From: CAZKRL01 sp964555295
GTDB taxonomy: Bacteria; Bacteroidota; Bacteroidia; Flavobacteriales_D; Sanyastnellaceae
Reading direction: 5' to 3'
DNA length: 50,037 bases
Assembly: GCA_964555295.1 (NCBI GenBank)
Contig: CAZKRL010000017.1
Span: 1 to 50,037 of the forward strand
In this document: positions 1 through 8,368 of the stretch, piece by piece
How positions within the stretch are numbered: position 1 is the stretch's first letter
Layout: each line of letters opens with the position of its first letter
The notes under the pieces: generated by a model
The model's input: only the letters and a program-made list of their open reading frames with translations
What the model was told of the DNA's origin: nothing
Database searches by the model: none
Translations under genes and position numbers: made by a program

Positions 1-48
1 AACAAATCGTTTTATTCAAACGATTTGTAAAATTTAATCCCTCAGGCA
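1..48. repeat. 3'-end repeat of FISUMP gene, copy 1
   Basis: These 48 bases are identical to 36745-36792. The block covers the last codons of the FISUMP gene (ending in R-C-L-R-D), its stop codon, and a perfect inverted repeat: an 11-bp stem at 2-12 and 18-28 around a 5-base loop. The identity may continue leftwards beyond the window. The hairpin lies just 3' of the minus-strand gene and is probably a transcription-end or mRNA-stabilising structure, although no long U tract follows within view. Confidence 0.85.
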
Positions 49-1386
49 ACGAACGACCCAACCGTTTCGCGTGCGGCTGCTGCTGCGGTCTACATCGGTG
101 AGGCCGTAGTCCAGTTTTCGGTACCACGCGTAGAGGGAATCGTACTGGGAACTGCTCCACCAGAAGCCGTAGTCGCCCATGTGGTCGTAACCTCCATCGT
201 AGTAGTTGCGGTAACCGCCCGGGAGACCAGAGAATCCACTGCTGTTGGTGGCGCCAGCATTGGGAGAAAACCACAAGCCCGTTGCCGCTTCGATTGTACC
301 GGTACTTTTCATCGCACCTCCTGCAACACTCTCGCCGCCAAGAAAAGTAGTTAGATCCGTCCACTCTGCATCACTGGGAACATGCCAGCCCGTGGGGCAT
401 AACCCACGAGCGTCAACACATGCGTACCAGTTATACAACTTGCCATAAGGACAAACGTAACTCGCGTCGTTGTTGTAATACGCCCAGGCGCCTTGTGTAG
501 TGCTTGACCACTGCGAATTTGAAAGTCCTGTCGGTATCGCGTCACCGTTGCGGTAAATACTCGTGTTCAGATTCTCTGCCATCCACTCCTGGGTACCAAT
601 GACAATCGTCTTGTAAATATTGCCCTGCTGGTCGGTCATACTGCCATAGGTAAGGTTCGCGTTGTGTACGTTTTGCGCGCCGCAACTATGCGCCGCGCCT
701 ATAGTACCCGTGCTACCCTCACAAACACAACTTGCGTTATACACATCACTGAAGGTGCTGCTGTTGCCATCGTTGCAAGGGCTACCAATGAAATAACACG
801 AACCATCATCTTGCGTGGCTGAGCTATTGTAGTTGCAGGCGGTGTTGCTCGTGCAACCCGGCACCTGTGCAGGTCCGTTGGCCGCGCTAATACCCGGTAC
901 AATCACATACGTGCCATTGGATAAATACAAAGTGTCGCCCGTGAGTGAGATGCCGGAGATACCATTGCCGGCGGTTTGTGAGTTTGTTGCGTTCTGTGCA
1001 TTCTGTGCCTCACCGCTGTATAACGCATACGGCACGCTCATGAGTTGCTGTGTGCCGATATCCACAAAGCCATTGCCGAGGTCCAACTCTACCTGCATGA
1101 ACTTCGAGCCAGTGGCCCAGTTCACACCGGCAAGCGAAACGCTGCTGCCCAATTGCGCAGTAAACAACCCCAATGCGCTGGTGCTCACGGTTTGCAATTC
1201 CTGCCAAACCACAGTACCGGTAACCGTGATATCATGCAACGTAAAGCGCGCATTGAGCGTGCTGCTCGCGAGTGGTTCGCCAGCAGCGTTGCGCGCAATG
1301 GCCTGGTAAGGAATAAGCGCCGGGGCTTGAGAGAAAAGGGTTACAGAAAAGATGGTGAAAAAGAGAAGGGTAATAAGGTTTTTCAT
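34..1386 (-). CDS. Secreted FISUMP-domain protein
   Basis: The 450-residue protein begins with a signal peptide (M-K-N-L-I then a hydrophobic run ending F-S-Q-A). I place the start at the ATG at 1386; an in-frame TTG lies two codons upstream. Residues 20-130 resemble the N-terminal domain often found on Bacteroidota surface proteins (sequence around I-P-Y-Q-A-I-A-R-N). Next comes a Cys motif of the form CT..TACNYN..A..DDGSC, followed by a DUF-type segment N-D-G-N. The C-terminal ~210 residues form a FISUMP domain (Fibrobacter succinogenes major paralogous domain), with G-T-Q-E-W-M-A-E-N-L-N, C-P-T-G-W-H-V-P-S and a final R-C-L-R-D. It is probably exposed at the cell surface; its ligand or enzymatic role is unknown. 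It is a partial paralogue of the C-terminus of the 36778-39981 product. Confidence 0.85.
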   Translation of the reverse strand: MKNLITLLFFTIFSVTLFSQAPALIPYQAIARNAAGEPLASSTLNARFTLHDITVTGTVVWQELQTVSTSALGLFTAQLGSSVSLAGVNWATGSKFMQVELDLGNGFVDIGTQQLMSVPYALYSGEAQNAQNATNSQTAGNGISGISLTGDTLYLSNGTYVIVPGISAANGPAQVPGCTSNTACNYNSSATQDDGSCYFIGSPCNDGNSSTFSDVYNASCVCEGSTGTIGAAHSCGAQNVHNANLTYGSMTDQQGNIYKTIVIGTQEWMAENLNTSIYRNGDAIPTGLSNSQWSSTTQGAWAYYNNDASYVCPYGKLYNWYACVDARGLCPTGWHVPSDAEWTDLTTFLGGESVAGGAMKSTGTIEAATGLWFSPNAGATNSSGFSGLPGGYRNYYDGGYDHMGDYGFWWSSSQYDSLYAWYRKLDYGLTDVDRSSSRTRNGWVVRCLRD

Positions 1387-1426
1387 TGCCAAATAATTTT
1401 CACGAAAGTATGGAAAATGTGGTGGT

Positions 1427-1680
1427 AGTTGGGTAAGTGGCAGTTGGGTAAGTGGGAAAAGCGTCCAAAAAACTCACTGCAGTTCCAATCCCACATACCT
1501 GACAACTACATACCTGATCACCGGCTCTCGGGTATGTGGCAGTTGGGTAAGCGGGAATGGCGGGCAATAAATCACTGCAGTTTTCTTCACTACATACCTG
1601 ACTACTACATACCTGATTACCGGCTCTCGGGTATGTGGGATTGGCGTGCAAAAAATGCACTGCAGTTTTTTTTCACCTCA
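1427..1680. repeat. Intergenic 99-bp direct repeats with internal inverted repeats
   Basis: The gap between the FISUMP gene and the carbonic anhydrase gene holds about 2.3 copies of a 99-bp unit. GTTGGGTAAG recurs at 1443 and 1542, and GGTATGTGG at 1531 and 1630. Each unit carries the palindrome ACTGCAGT (1476, 1574, 1659) and an inverted pair CCACATACC/GGTATGTGG (1491-1499 and 1531-1539; a shorter pair ACATACC/GGTATGT at 1592 and 1630). A shorter 16-bp tandem repeat lies at 1424-1455. Both strands stay open by chance, so short ORFs here are translations of the repeat rather than genes. It may be a small non-autonomous repeat or a structured 3' element. Confidence 0.75.
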
Positions 1681-1694
1681 ATAGATGACTACCA

Positions 1695-2327
1695 TTATAA
1701 ATTCTCGTACTGGAAAATAGGATCCACGTCGCTACCCGCTGGCATTTCCAATATGGGCTTAATAAGACCATTTTCAAGACCATAAACCCACCCATGAAGA
1801 TGCGGACCTGATCTGTCTTTCCATGCTTTCTGAATGATAGATGTCTTGCTAAGATTAACAACCTGTTCCATGACATTTAACTCAACCAGTCGATCCACTC
1901 GCCGCTCATCATCCTTGATCGCGTCTAATTCGTTAAAGTGAAAGCGATAAACATCCTTTATATGTTTCAACCATTTATTGATAAGTCCCAAACTCATTTT
2001 TGTGGTTGCGGCTTTCACACCACCACATCCATAATGGCCACATACAATAACGTGTTTAACCTTTAATTCATTCACGGCGTATGACAATACGCTCAATAGA
2101 TTTAAATCTGTATGAACCACCATATTGGCAATATTCCGATGTACAAAGATTTCTCCAGGCTCGGTGCCTGTAATTTCATTTGCGGGTACGCGACTATCAC
2201 TGCAACCTATCCATAAAAATTCAGGACGCTGAATTTCAGCTAAACGCGAAAAATATTCAGGGTCCACTGATTTCTTTTCCGCGGCCCATGCCTTATTCAT
2301 CAATAGTAATTTCTCATAGCTCTTCAT
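1695..2327 (-). CDS. can: Beta-class carbonic anhydrase
   Basis: The 210-residue protein has the normal length for a bacterial beta-carbonic anhydrase, which interconverts CO2 and bicarbonate in the cytoplasm. The zinc ligands are visible as C42 and D44 within G-C-S-D-S-R (with R46 as the partner of D44), and H98 and C101 within C-G-H-Y-G-C-G-G. The H-R-N-I-A-N stretch of the family is at about residues 63-68. The start overlaps the end of the upstream SulP gene by 14 bases, so the two are surely co-transcribed and probably translationally coupled. Pairing with a SulP transporter suggests use in bicarbonate uptake or pH/CO2 homeostasis. Confidence 0.95.
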   Translation of the reverse strand: MKSYEKLLLMNKAWAAEKKSVDPEYFSRLAEIQRPEFLWIGCSDSRVPANEITGTEPGEIFVHRNIANMVVHTDLNLLSVLSYAVNELKVKHVIVCGHYGCGGVKAATTKMSLGLINKWLKHIKDVYRFHFNELDAIKDDERRVDRLVELNVMEQVVNLSKTSIIQKAWKDRSGPHLHGWVYGLENGLIKPILEMPAGSDVDPIFQYENL

Positions 2328-3885
2328 GTGACTTATCTATTTCGTATTCGTTGTAATTGAATAATCGTTGACGCTGTTTGTAACTCTCTTTGAAATACAC
2401 CCTAATTCCCTGTTGGCGTGCACTCTCTATAAAATCATCCACGGTATCTCTTAAATCATAGTCCAAAAACTCAATTCCGGAAACGTCAAATAGAACAGAT
2501 GAGTTGACAGGAATTTTGGCAAGACAATTAATAAGCTTGGCTTTATCCAGAAAACTAACGGATCTGCCAAACTTTATGAGATATCGATTTTCATCTTTCA
2601 CCATAATGATTGAAGAGCGAACATTTGATTTGAGAATAAAGAATAATCCTACAACAAGTCCAATGATTATGCCGAATAACATATCCGTAAAAACAATTGC
2701 TACAACAGTGACAATAAAGGGAATGAACTGATTCAAGCCCTTTCTGTAGAATTCAACGAACATCTCCCACCTACTGAGCTTGTAACCTGTCATGATCAAA
2801 ATACTTGCCAATGCCGCTTTTGGTATGGCATTGAGTATACCAGGAATGAGAAGAAAAGTGAGCAATAACAATAATCCGTGAATTATTGCAGATGCCTTTG
2901 ATACAGCCCCAGCATTGACATTGGCAGAACTTCGCACGATTACACTGGTAATGGGCAATCCACCAAGAAGACCTGATATGGAGTTACCAATTCCTTGCGC
3001 AATGAGCTCTCTGTTTGGTGGACTAATCCGTTTCAGTTTATCAAGTTTATCGACTGCCTCTAGACTTAATAACGACTCAAGACTTGCAACAACCGCAATA
3101 GTAAACGCAACAGTCCAAACTTTTCCATCAACGAGTGCCGACCATTCAGGTGAAGGTAATAGATATAACAGATTACCCAAAGAATCTATAATCGGAAGAT
3201 CCACAACATGCTCAAACCTTAATGCCAGAAGGTGATCATCCGGCAACAGATATTTATTCATTAAAACCCCGATTAAAACTACAGCTAAAGGACCGGGAAA
3301 AAACTGTTTCCATTTTTGATTTGCCATCCATTTAGATTCATAGAACAACAAAATGGATGCAGAAACAATACTAATCAATAATGCCAAGGGAGTGATATGG
3401 TTGATGGCAAGAAAAAGTTCGCTAAAAGTATTTTCACCATCCGGTTGAAAGAACGACTCCTCGCCTTCCGGATCGGCATCGTAACCAACAAAGTGCGGAA
3501 TCTGTTTGAGAATTAAGAGTATTCCTATAGCTGCCAACATCCCTTTGATTACAGAGTTGGGTATATAGCGCCCAATAACACCAGCCTTCAATAGTCCAAG
3601 TGTCAGCTGCATCAATCCCGCAACAACAACAGAAACCAAAAAAACCTCATAAGTACCCAACTCAGAAATCGAGGCCGCTACAATTGCAGCAAGCCCCGCA
3701 GCCGGGCCACTCACACTTAAAGCTGAACCGCTGATAAATCCAACAATAATTCCACCAATGATCCCTGCTATAAGCCCATTCAAAGCTGTGGCATCCGAAG
3801 CCACCGCTACCCCAAGACACAACGGAAGTGCTACCAAAAAAACAACAACAGAGGCCGGAATATCACGCCGAAGATTAGTGGACAT
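2314..3885 (-). CDS. SulP-family anion (bicarbonate/sulfate) transporter
   Basis: The 523-residue inner-membrane protein has the SulP layout. About 10-12 hydrophobic segments start at residue 10 (family-like A-L-P-L-C-L-G-V-A-V-A-S and S-G-P-A-A-G-L), and a cytoplasmic STAS-like domain occupies the last ~90 residues (S-S-V-L-F-D-V-S-G-I-E-F-L-D). SulP proteins carry sulfate, bicarbonate or other anions. Because the next gene, overlapping by 14 bases, is a carbonic anhydrase, bicarbonate is the likelier substrate; this is inferred from context, since substrate cannot be read from the sequence. It starts 17 bases after purN and belongs to the FIST-kinase operon. Confidence 0.9.
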   Translation of the reverse strand: MSTNLRRDIPASVVVFLVALPLCLGVAVASDATALNGLIAGIIGGIIVGFISGSALSVSGPAAGLAAIVAASISELGTYEVFLVSVVVAGLMQLTLGLLKAGVIGRYIPNSVIKGMLAAIGILLILKQIPHFVGYDADPEGEESFFQPDGENTFSELFLAINHITPLALLISIVSASILLFYESKWMANQKWKQFFPGPLAVVLIGVLMNKYLLPDDHLLALRFEHVVDLPIIDSLGNLLYLLPSPEWSALVDGKVWTVAFTIAVVASLESLLSLEAVDKLDKLKRISPPNRELIAQGIGNSISGLLGGLPITSVIVRSSANVNAGAVSKASAIIHGLLLLLTFLLIPGILNAIPKAALASILIMTGYKLSRWEMFVEFYRKGLNQFIPFIVTVVAIVFTDMLFGIIIGLVVGLFFILKSNVRSSIIMVKDENRYLIKFGRSVSFLDKAKLINCLAKIPVNSSVLFDVSGIEFLDYDLRDTVDDFIESARQQGIRVYFKESYKQRQRLFNYNEYEIDKSHEEL

Positions 3886-3902
3886 ACGTTCTATTATAAG
3901 TA

Positions 3903-4523
3903 CTAAAATGTGATTGGCTTTTGAATCACAAATTGTTCAACTGTATCGCAAAAGTAATGACTCTCCAATTCCCTGACCTTCCGCTCGATTTCATTAATCC
4001 CATCCCGTTCATCCAATGGCACAGAAACTTGAAAAAGAATACTGCCCTCATCGTAATGTTCATTCACGATATGCACAGTGATCCCTGTTTGCCTCTCCTT
4101 TGCCTTCCATACCGCTTCGTGCACATGACGGCCATACATCCCCTTTCCACCAAACTTGGGCAGCAGAGACGGATGCAGATTGATGATACAACTCTCAAAA
4201 GCGGTGACTACATGAACAGGCACCTTCCAGAGAAATCCGGCCAAAACAAGGAATCCGACTCTTGCCTCCCGCAAACGAAAGATAACATCATCACCCAAAA
4301 TAAAATTCTCACGGGTAAGCAAAACCACCTCCACGCCACAAGCGTTCGCGTGCTGTACCGCACCACAATCGGGCTTATTGGTGAGTAGAAACACCACCTG
4401 CGCTATTACACTATCCTTGTTGAATCGTTGCATTAACGACAAGGCATTGCTACCTGAACCCGATGCAAAAACCGCAATTCTGGCAGGGTTCCTGATGCTT
4501 AGGTCTTCTTGATGTGTCGACAT
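3903..4523 (-). CDS. purN: Phosphoribosylglycinamide formyltransferase
   Basis: The 206-residue enzyme transfers a formyl group from 10-formyl-tetrahydrofolate to GAR in purine synthesis. The family features are F-A-S-G-S-G-S-N near residues 19-26, the catalytic N115 and H117 in I-N-L-H-P-S-L-L-P, and D158 in H-Y-D-E-G-S. The N-terminus overlaps the end of the histidine kinase gene by 25 bases. No internal Met precedes the nucleotide-binding strand, so this start is the only reasonable one. Its place between a sensor kinase and a transporter is unusual, because pur genes normally cluster with one another or stand alone. Confidence 0.93.
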   Translation of the reverse strand: MSTHQEDLSIRNPARIAVFASGSGSNALSLMQRFNKDSVIAQVVFLLTNKPDCGAVQHANACGVEVVLLTRENFILGDDVIFRLREARVGFLVLAGFLWKVPVHVVTAFESCIINLHPSLLPKFGGKGMYGRHVHEAVWKAKERQTGITVHIVNEHYDEGSILFQVSVPLDERDGINEIERKVRELESHYFCDTVEQFVIQKPITF

Positions 4524-6367
4524 ATTTCTTCGTACAAAAGCCTATGATCAAAAGGTTTAGAAAGATAGCCCTGCATACCCGCTGCGATACAATTTTCCAT
4601 TTCACCCTCCACTGCATTTGCGGTAAGTGCAATAACTGGTATCGACAAGTTAAGCACTGTACGAATTTCCCTCATCGCAGTAATACCATCCATTTTAGGC
4701 ATCTGAAGGTCCATCAATACTACATCAAACATTTCCCGCTTGAGACATTCGATTGCCTCCAAACCGTCATCCGCCGTGACAACATGAGCGTGCCATTCTG
4801 TGAGCAACATCTTCGCTAAGAATTGATTCACTTCATTGTCTTCAGCGACGAGTATCCGCACTCCGGTAAGATCGGGTACAAATGCTGTTACCTCAGTTGC
4901 AACCGGCGTATCACATTTTTCCAGCTTCAACTGAAAACTAAATTGCGAGCCATGACCCTTGTCACTTATCACGTTTATTTCACTCCCCATCAATCGGGCA
5001 AGCTTCCTTGAAATTGAGAGACCAAGACCGGTTCCGCCATACTTGCGAGATGTACTTGCATCTTCCTGTGAGAATTCCTGAAAAATGGTTTCGAGTTTAT
5101 CCGCCGCAATTCCAATACCCGTATCACTAATGACGAAAAGTACATCCTGGAATTTACCTACATCGGAAAGAACCTTCACCTCAAACTCAACTTTTCCGTG
5201 AGCTGTAAACTTCACCGCATTGCTCAGGAGATTCTGAAGGATCTGTGACAGTCGGTGAGGGTCGCCGATCAATTGAGGATGCAACTGTTGGTCAATACGC
5301 AAATCAAAAACTACTCCCTTCTTGCTTGCCCTGTGTCGGTGATTATTATCTAACGCAGTGAGCATTTCCCGGAGCGAAAATGGAATGTTTTCAAGTTTGA
5401 ACTTCCCGCTCTCAAGACGCGAGACATCCAATATATCACCCACAAGTTGCAACAATGAATTCGATGAATAACGCAGTGTCTGAATCAATTCCATTTGCCG
5501 TTCATCAAGTGATGTTGCCGCCAACAATTCGGTCATTCCGATAATTCCATTCACCGGCGTTCTCAGTTCATGACTCACATTCGCGATGATTGCCTTGCGT
5601 ATCTCCAACGCCGACTCTGCAGCAGCACGAGCCGCCAGCAAATCACTTTCCAGCTTTTTCCGATCGGTGATATCGAAAACCACAATGGCTCCACCCTTGC
5701 GTTGGTTGTTTCTGTCGGTCATTGGAGAAGTGATGCACAACAACCACTTCTCAGCAGACTTCGGTGTTGTAATATTGGTTTCATACACTTCCCGCACCGC
5801 AGAAAACCTCAAGGATGCCGCAGAGTTGACTTCGAAATTCTGTAGTTGCGAGGCAGACTTCCCCAACAACCATTGCGCCGGTCTGCCAAAGATTTCAGCA
5901 AAACGCTCTTGCACACCAGACAATTGGCCGGTGTCATTAAAGTATGCCAAACCCAGCTGCAAACTATCCATAATTTCATGCAAGCGCTTCTCGGTATTCC
6001 TCCTCTCCCACTCTGCGCTTTGACGTTGCGTAATCTCTTCCTGGAGCACATCTGCAATTCGCAAAACATCTTCATCATCTCGAAATTGTTCACCCGGAAG
6101 GAGTGCATGAGCCGCCTCTTTGAGCGAGGCAAGTACCTTCGATTGTTGCTCAACAACCTTCCGCAACTGCGCTCGCTTTTCGCCAAGTTCATCACTGCTC
6201 AGGCGCATGGCATTATCCAGCATAGAACGATCCTCATCGTTTCTATAGTAACTATCACTTACGGCAACTAAAAAGTTTCTGAACCCTTCGTCAGTTAACC
6301 ACTCCTCCTTCTGAAACTTGCGCAGTTGTCGCTGGAGAAGACTATGCAGCGGCCTGGAATTAGGCAT
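4499..6367 (-). CDS. Cytoplasmic hybrid sensor histidine kinase (PAS-HisKA-HATPase-REC)
   Basis: The 622-residue protein has no membrane segment. In order it contains an N-terminal helical region (1-125), a PAS-like domain (about 128-235), HisKA with the phospho-acceptor H266 in S-H-E-L-R-T-P, and an HATPase domain with N-box L-L-S-N-A-V-K-F-T and G boxes D-T-G-I-G-I and G-G-T-G-L-G-L. A C-terminal receiver follows with D553 (M-D-L-Q-M-P-K-M-D-G) and K604. Its ATG overlaps the stop codon of the FIST gene by one base (TAATG), so the two are translationally coupled. The FIST protein is probably its sensory partner. No DNA-binding output is fused or adjacent, so the downstream phospho-partner is unknown. 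Confidence 0.93.
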   Translation of the reverse strand: MPNSRPLHSLLQRQLRKFQKEEWLTDEGFRNFLVAVSDSYYRNDEDRSMLDNAMRLSSDELGEKRAQLRKVVEQQSKVLASLKEAAHALLPGEQFRDDEDVLRIADVLQEEITQRQSAEWERRNTEKRLHEIMDSLQLGLAYFNDTGQLSGVQERFAEIFGRPAQWLLGKSASQLQNFEVNSAASLRFSAVREVYETNITTPKSAEKWLLCITSPMTDRNNQRKGGAIVVFDITDRKKLESDLLAARAAAESALEIRKAIIANVSHELRTPVNGIIGMTELLAATSLDERQMELIQTLRYSSNSLLQLVGDILDVSRLESGKFKLENIPFSLREMLTALDNNHRHRASKKGVVFDLRIDQQLHPQLIGDPHRLSQILQNLLSNAVKFTAHGKVEFEVKVLSDVGKFQDVLFVISDTGIGIAADKLETIFQEFSQEDASTSRKYGGTGLGLSISRKLARLMGSEINVISDKGHGSQFSFQLKLEKCDTPVATEVTAFVPDLTGVRILVAEDNEVNQFLAKMLLTEWHAHVVTADDGLEAIECLKREMFDVVLMDLQMPKMDGITAMREIRTVLNLSIPVIALTANAVEGEMENCIAAGMQGYLSKPFDHRLLYEEICRHIKKT

Positions 6368-7503
6368 TACTTTTCTCGGTATGCAGTGATGGTCATGGTT
6401 TGATTGTGTAGTGCTGCGAATGTTCCACCTTCCGGCGGTGCAATTTCCCCGTTAGAATAAAATCCGGCGAAAGCAGGACCATTGCCGAATACATCACAGA
6501 CACCCTCAACCTCTTCTTCAACGCGCTGATCCAAAACAATCTTTCGGCCCACGCAGCTAATCATCAACACCATATCTGCAGGACCTGTAAGACCGTTCTT
6601 GGCTCTGCGGGCTGCACCGGTAGCGCCATCTACCAATCTGTCGGTATTGGATAACATAAACTGCACCTGAGCATTCATTGGAATATTACCGGCAAAAGTC
6701 ATGCTACCGGCCGCTTCATCTACATTAAGGATAGTGCGCACCAAACCCTCTTTACCGTCATTGTTCAGAATCGAGAGGGGAAATAATAAAGCAGAACCGG
6801 GGAGTTCTGCGGCCCTTGGCCCAAGGTACCGCTTGTAAACATCAAGCGCGTTTTCACCATCCAATTCAAAGAGCACATTGCCCTCAGATCTTGTTACCTC
6901 GCGGTGCGGTCCGAATACATCCCAACCGCCTTGCGTGCCACAGGAGACCTCAAGGTTCTCGCCATAATATCCGATGGCTATCATTCTTCCCGGGCCCACA
7001 TCATCATTAAGACCTACGCGAGTTTCAATGAATTTACCACCATCCGAAGCCAGCCCTCCGGAGAGAGTAACCTTCTTCGGAAGACAATTCTTCATAGCAG
7101 ACACGAGTTCGTCGCCATTCACACTGATACCATCGGTGATCAGGAGAACATGCGTTAGTGATTCAGATGAAAGCCTTTCGCAGAGCATTCGACCGCCCGT
7201 AGCAGAATCACCATATTCTTCCTTGTGGAGCATCACCACCTTTACCTCAGTCTTCTCTAATTCACAAGCCATCACGCTGAGTGAATCATCGGTAACACTG
7301 GAGTTGTTGATTTCACCGGAAGTTGAGGCGGCTACGATCTGAGCATGCGGATAGCTCAACCGAACATCCTTGCGCAAATCTTCAGAGGAAATGGTTCCAT
7401 TACTACCAAAAACAAAAACGAGTTGAGCGTTCTTCAAAACGTTATCTGCACAAGCCATTTTCCATCCGCTTTTCGCATTCCAATGATTCAATTCGGTCTT
7501 CAT
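6367..7503 (-). CDS. FIST domain sensory protein
   Basis: I use the ATG at 7503 (M-K-T-E-L-N), giving 378 residues; a TTG 13 codons upstream gives a longer alternative. The protein shows FIST N features (V-F-V-F-G-S, and A-A-S-T-S-G-E-I), the middle G-G-L-A-S-D-G-G, and FIST C features near the end (G-F-Y-S-N-G-E-I-A-P and L-H-N-Q-T-M-T-I-T). FIST domains are proposed small-ligand (possibly amino-acid) sensors that work with kinases or cyclases. It is soluble and is the first gene of the operon FIST-kinase-purN-sulP-carbonic anhydrase. Confidence 0.92.
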   Translation of the reverse strand: MKTELNHWNAKSGWKMACADNVLKNAQLVFVFGSNGTISSEDLRKDVRLSYPHAQIVAASTSGEINNSSVTDDSLSVMACELEKTEVKVVMLHKEEYGDSATGGRMLCERLSSESLTHVLLITDGISVNGDELVSAMKNCLPKKVTLSGGLASDGGKFIETRVGLNDDVGPGRMIAIGYYGENLEVSCGTQGGWDVFGPHREVTRSEGNVLFELDGENALDVYKRYLGPRAAELPGSALLFPLSILNNDGKEGLVRTILNVDEAAGSMTFAGNIPMNAQVQFMLSNTDRLVDGATGAARRAKNGLTGPADMVLMISCVGRKIVLDQRVEEEVEGVCDVFGNGPAFAGFYSNGEIAPPEGGTFAALHNQTMTITAYREK

Positions 7504-7634
7504 AAAATTGGTTTTATATGCCGTGAAGTTAATTAGAAACAATCCCTGTAAAAGAATGGTTTGAAAGATTGAATGACGGCGAGAACAAGCATCGCCCTGA
7601 TTCTAAGGTTATTTTCGCATCCAAGAATGATACT

Positions 7635-8336
7635 ATGTCGATAGAAGTAAGTCATCTCAAAAAACTATACGGTTCTCAATGGGCGCTTGATGATGTAAGC
7701 TTTTCTATCCCTTCCGGAGCGGTGGTGGGGTTTCTCGGACCAAATGGTGCGGGTAAAAGCACAACCATGAAAATTATTACCGGCTACATCAGTCCCACAT
7801 TAGGGTCTGTAAAAGTTTGCGGGTTAGATATACAGAATCAAGGGCTTGAAGCTCGCAGAAAAATCGGATATCTGCCGGAGAACAACCCCCTGTATACAGA
7901 AATGTACGTGAGAGAATATCTGAGTTTTACTGCTGGCATTTATGGAATCAAGAACCGAAGTCAACGAGTGAAAGAAATCATAGACCTCGTGAAACTTACG
8001 CCTGAATCTGACAAGAAAATCAAACAACTCTCCAAAGGATATCGGCAACGTGTTGGACTTGCCCAGGCATTGATTCACGATCCAGAGGTTTTGATTTTGG
8101 ATGAACCCACCAGTGGACTTGACCCCAATCAGTTGGAAGAAATCAGGACATTGATAAGAGAAATCGGGCGACATAAAACGGTATTACTATCGACCCACAT
8201 CATGCAAGAAGTTGAGGCGATTTGTCAGCGCGCTATCATCATTCACAAAGGCAAAATCGTATCGGATGAAATGATGGAATCCACACGTGAGAAAAGACTG
8301 GAAACCCTTTTCAAAGAATTGACTCATACACAATAA
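7635..8336 (+). CDS. gldA: ABC transporter ATP-binding protein, GldA-like
   Basis: The 233-residue ATPase has Walker A G-P-N-G-A-G-K-S-T, signature L-S-K-G-Y-R-Q-R-V-G-L-A-Q, Walker B V-L-I-L-D-E-P and H-loop L-S-T-H. The beginning M-S-I-E-V and the phrases G-Y-L-P-E-N-N-P-L-Y and T-H-I-M-Q-E-V-E-A-I-C match GldA, the ATPase of the GldAFG exporter linked to gliding motility. I start at 7635 because this Met aligns with family starts; an ATG at 7569 would add 22 residues of unrelated sequence. It is shorter than well-known GldA (~300 residues), lacking the C-terminal tail. No GldF/GldG permease is beside it, so the gldA assignment is probable only. Confidence 0.75.
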   Translation: MSIEVSHLKKLYGSQWALDDVSFSIPSGAVVGFLGPNGAGKSTTMKIITGYISPTLGSVKVCGLDIQNQGLEARRKIGYLPENNPLYTEMYVREYLSFTAGIYGIKNRSQRVKEIIDLVKLTPESDKKIKQLSKGYRQRVGLAQALIHDPEVLILDEPTSGLDPNQLEEIRTLIREIGRHKTVLLSTHIMQEVEAICQRAIIIHKGKIVSDEMMESTREKRLETLFKELTHTQ

Positions 8337-8368
8337 AAATCACTTCATCAAGCAGTTCTGGCGGGCTC

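Noticed and set aside
1400..1660. An 86-residue minus-strand ORF rich in Cys, Pro and Tyr within the 99-bp repeats
   Set aside because: Both strands are open only because the repeat lacks stops; composition is repetitive and there is no signal peptide, family match or start-site support.
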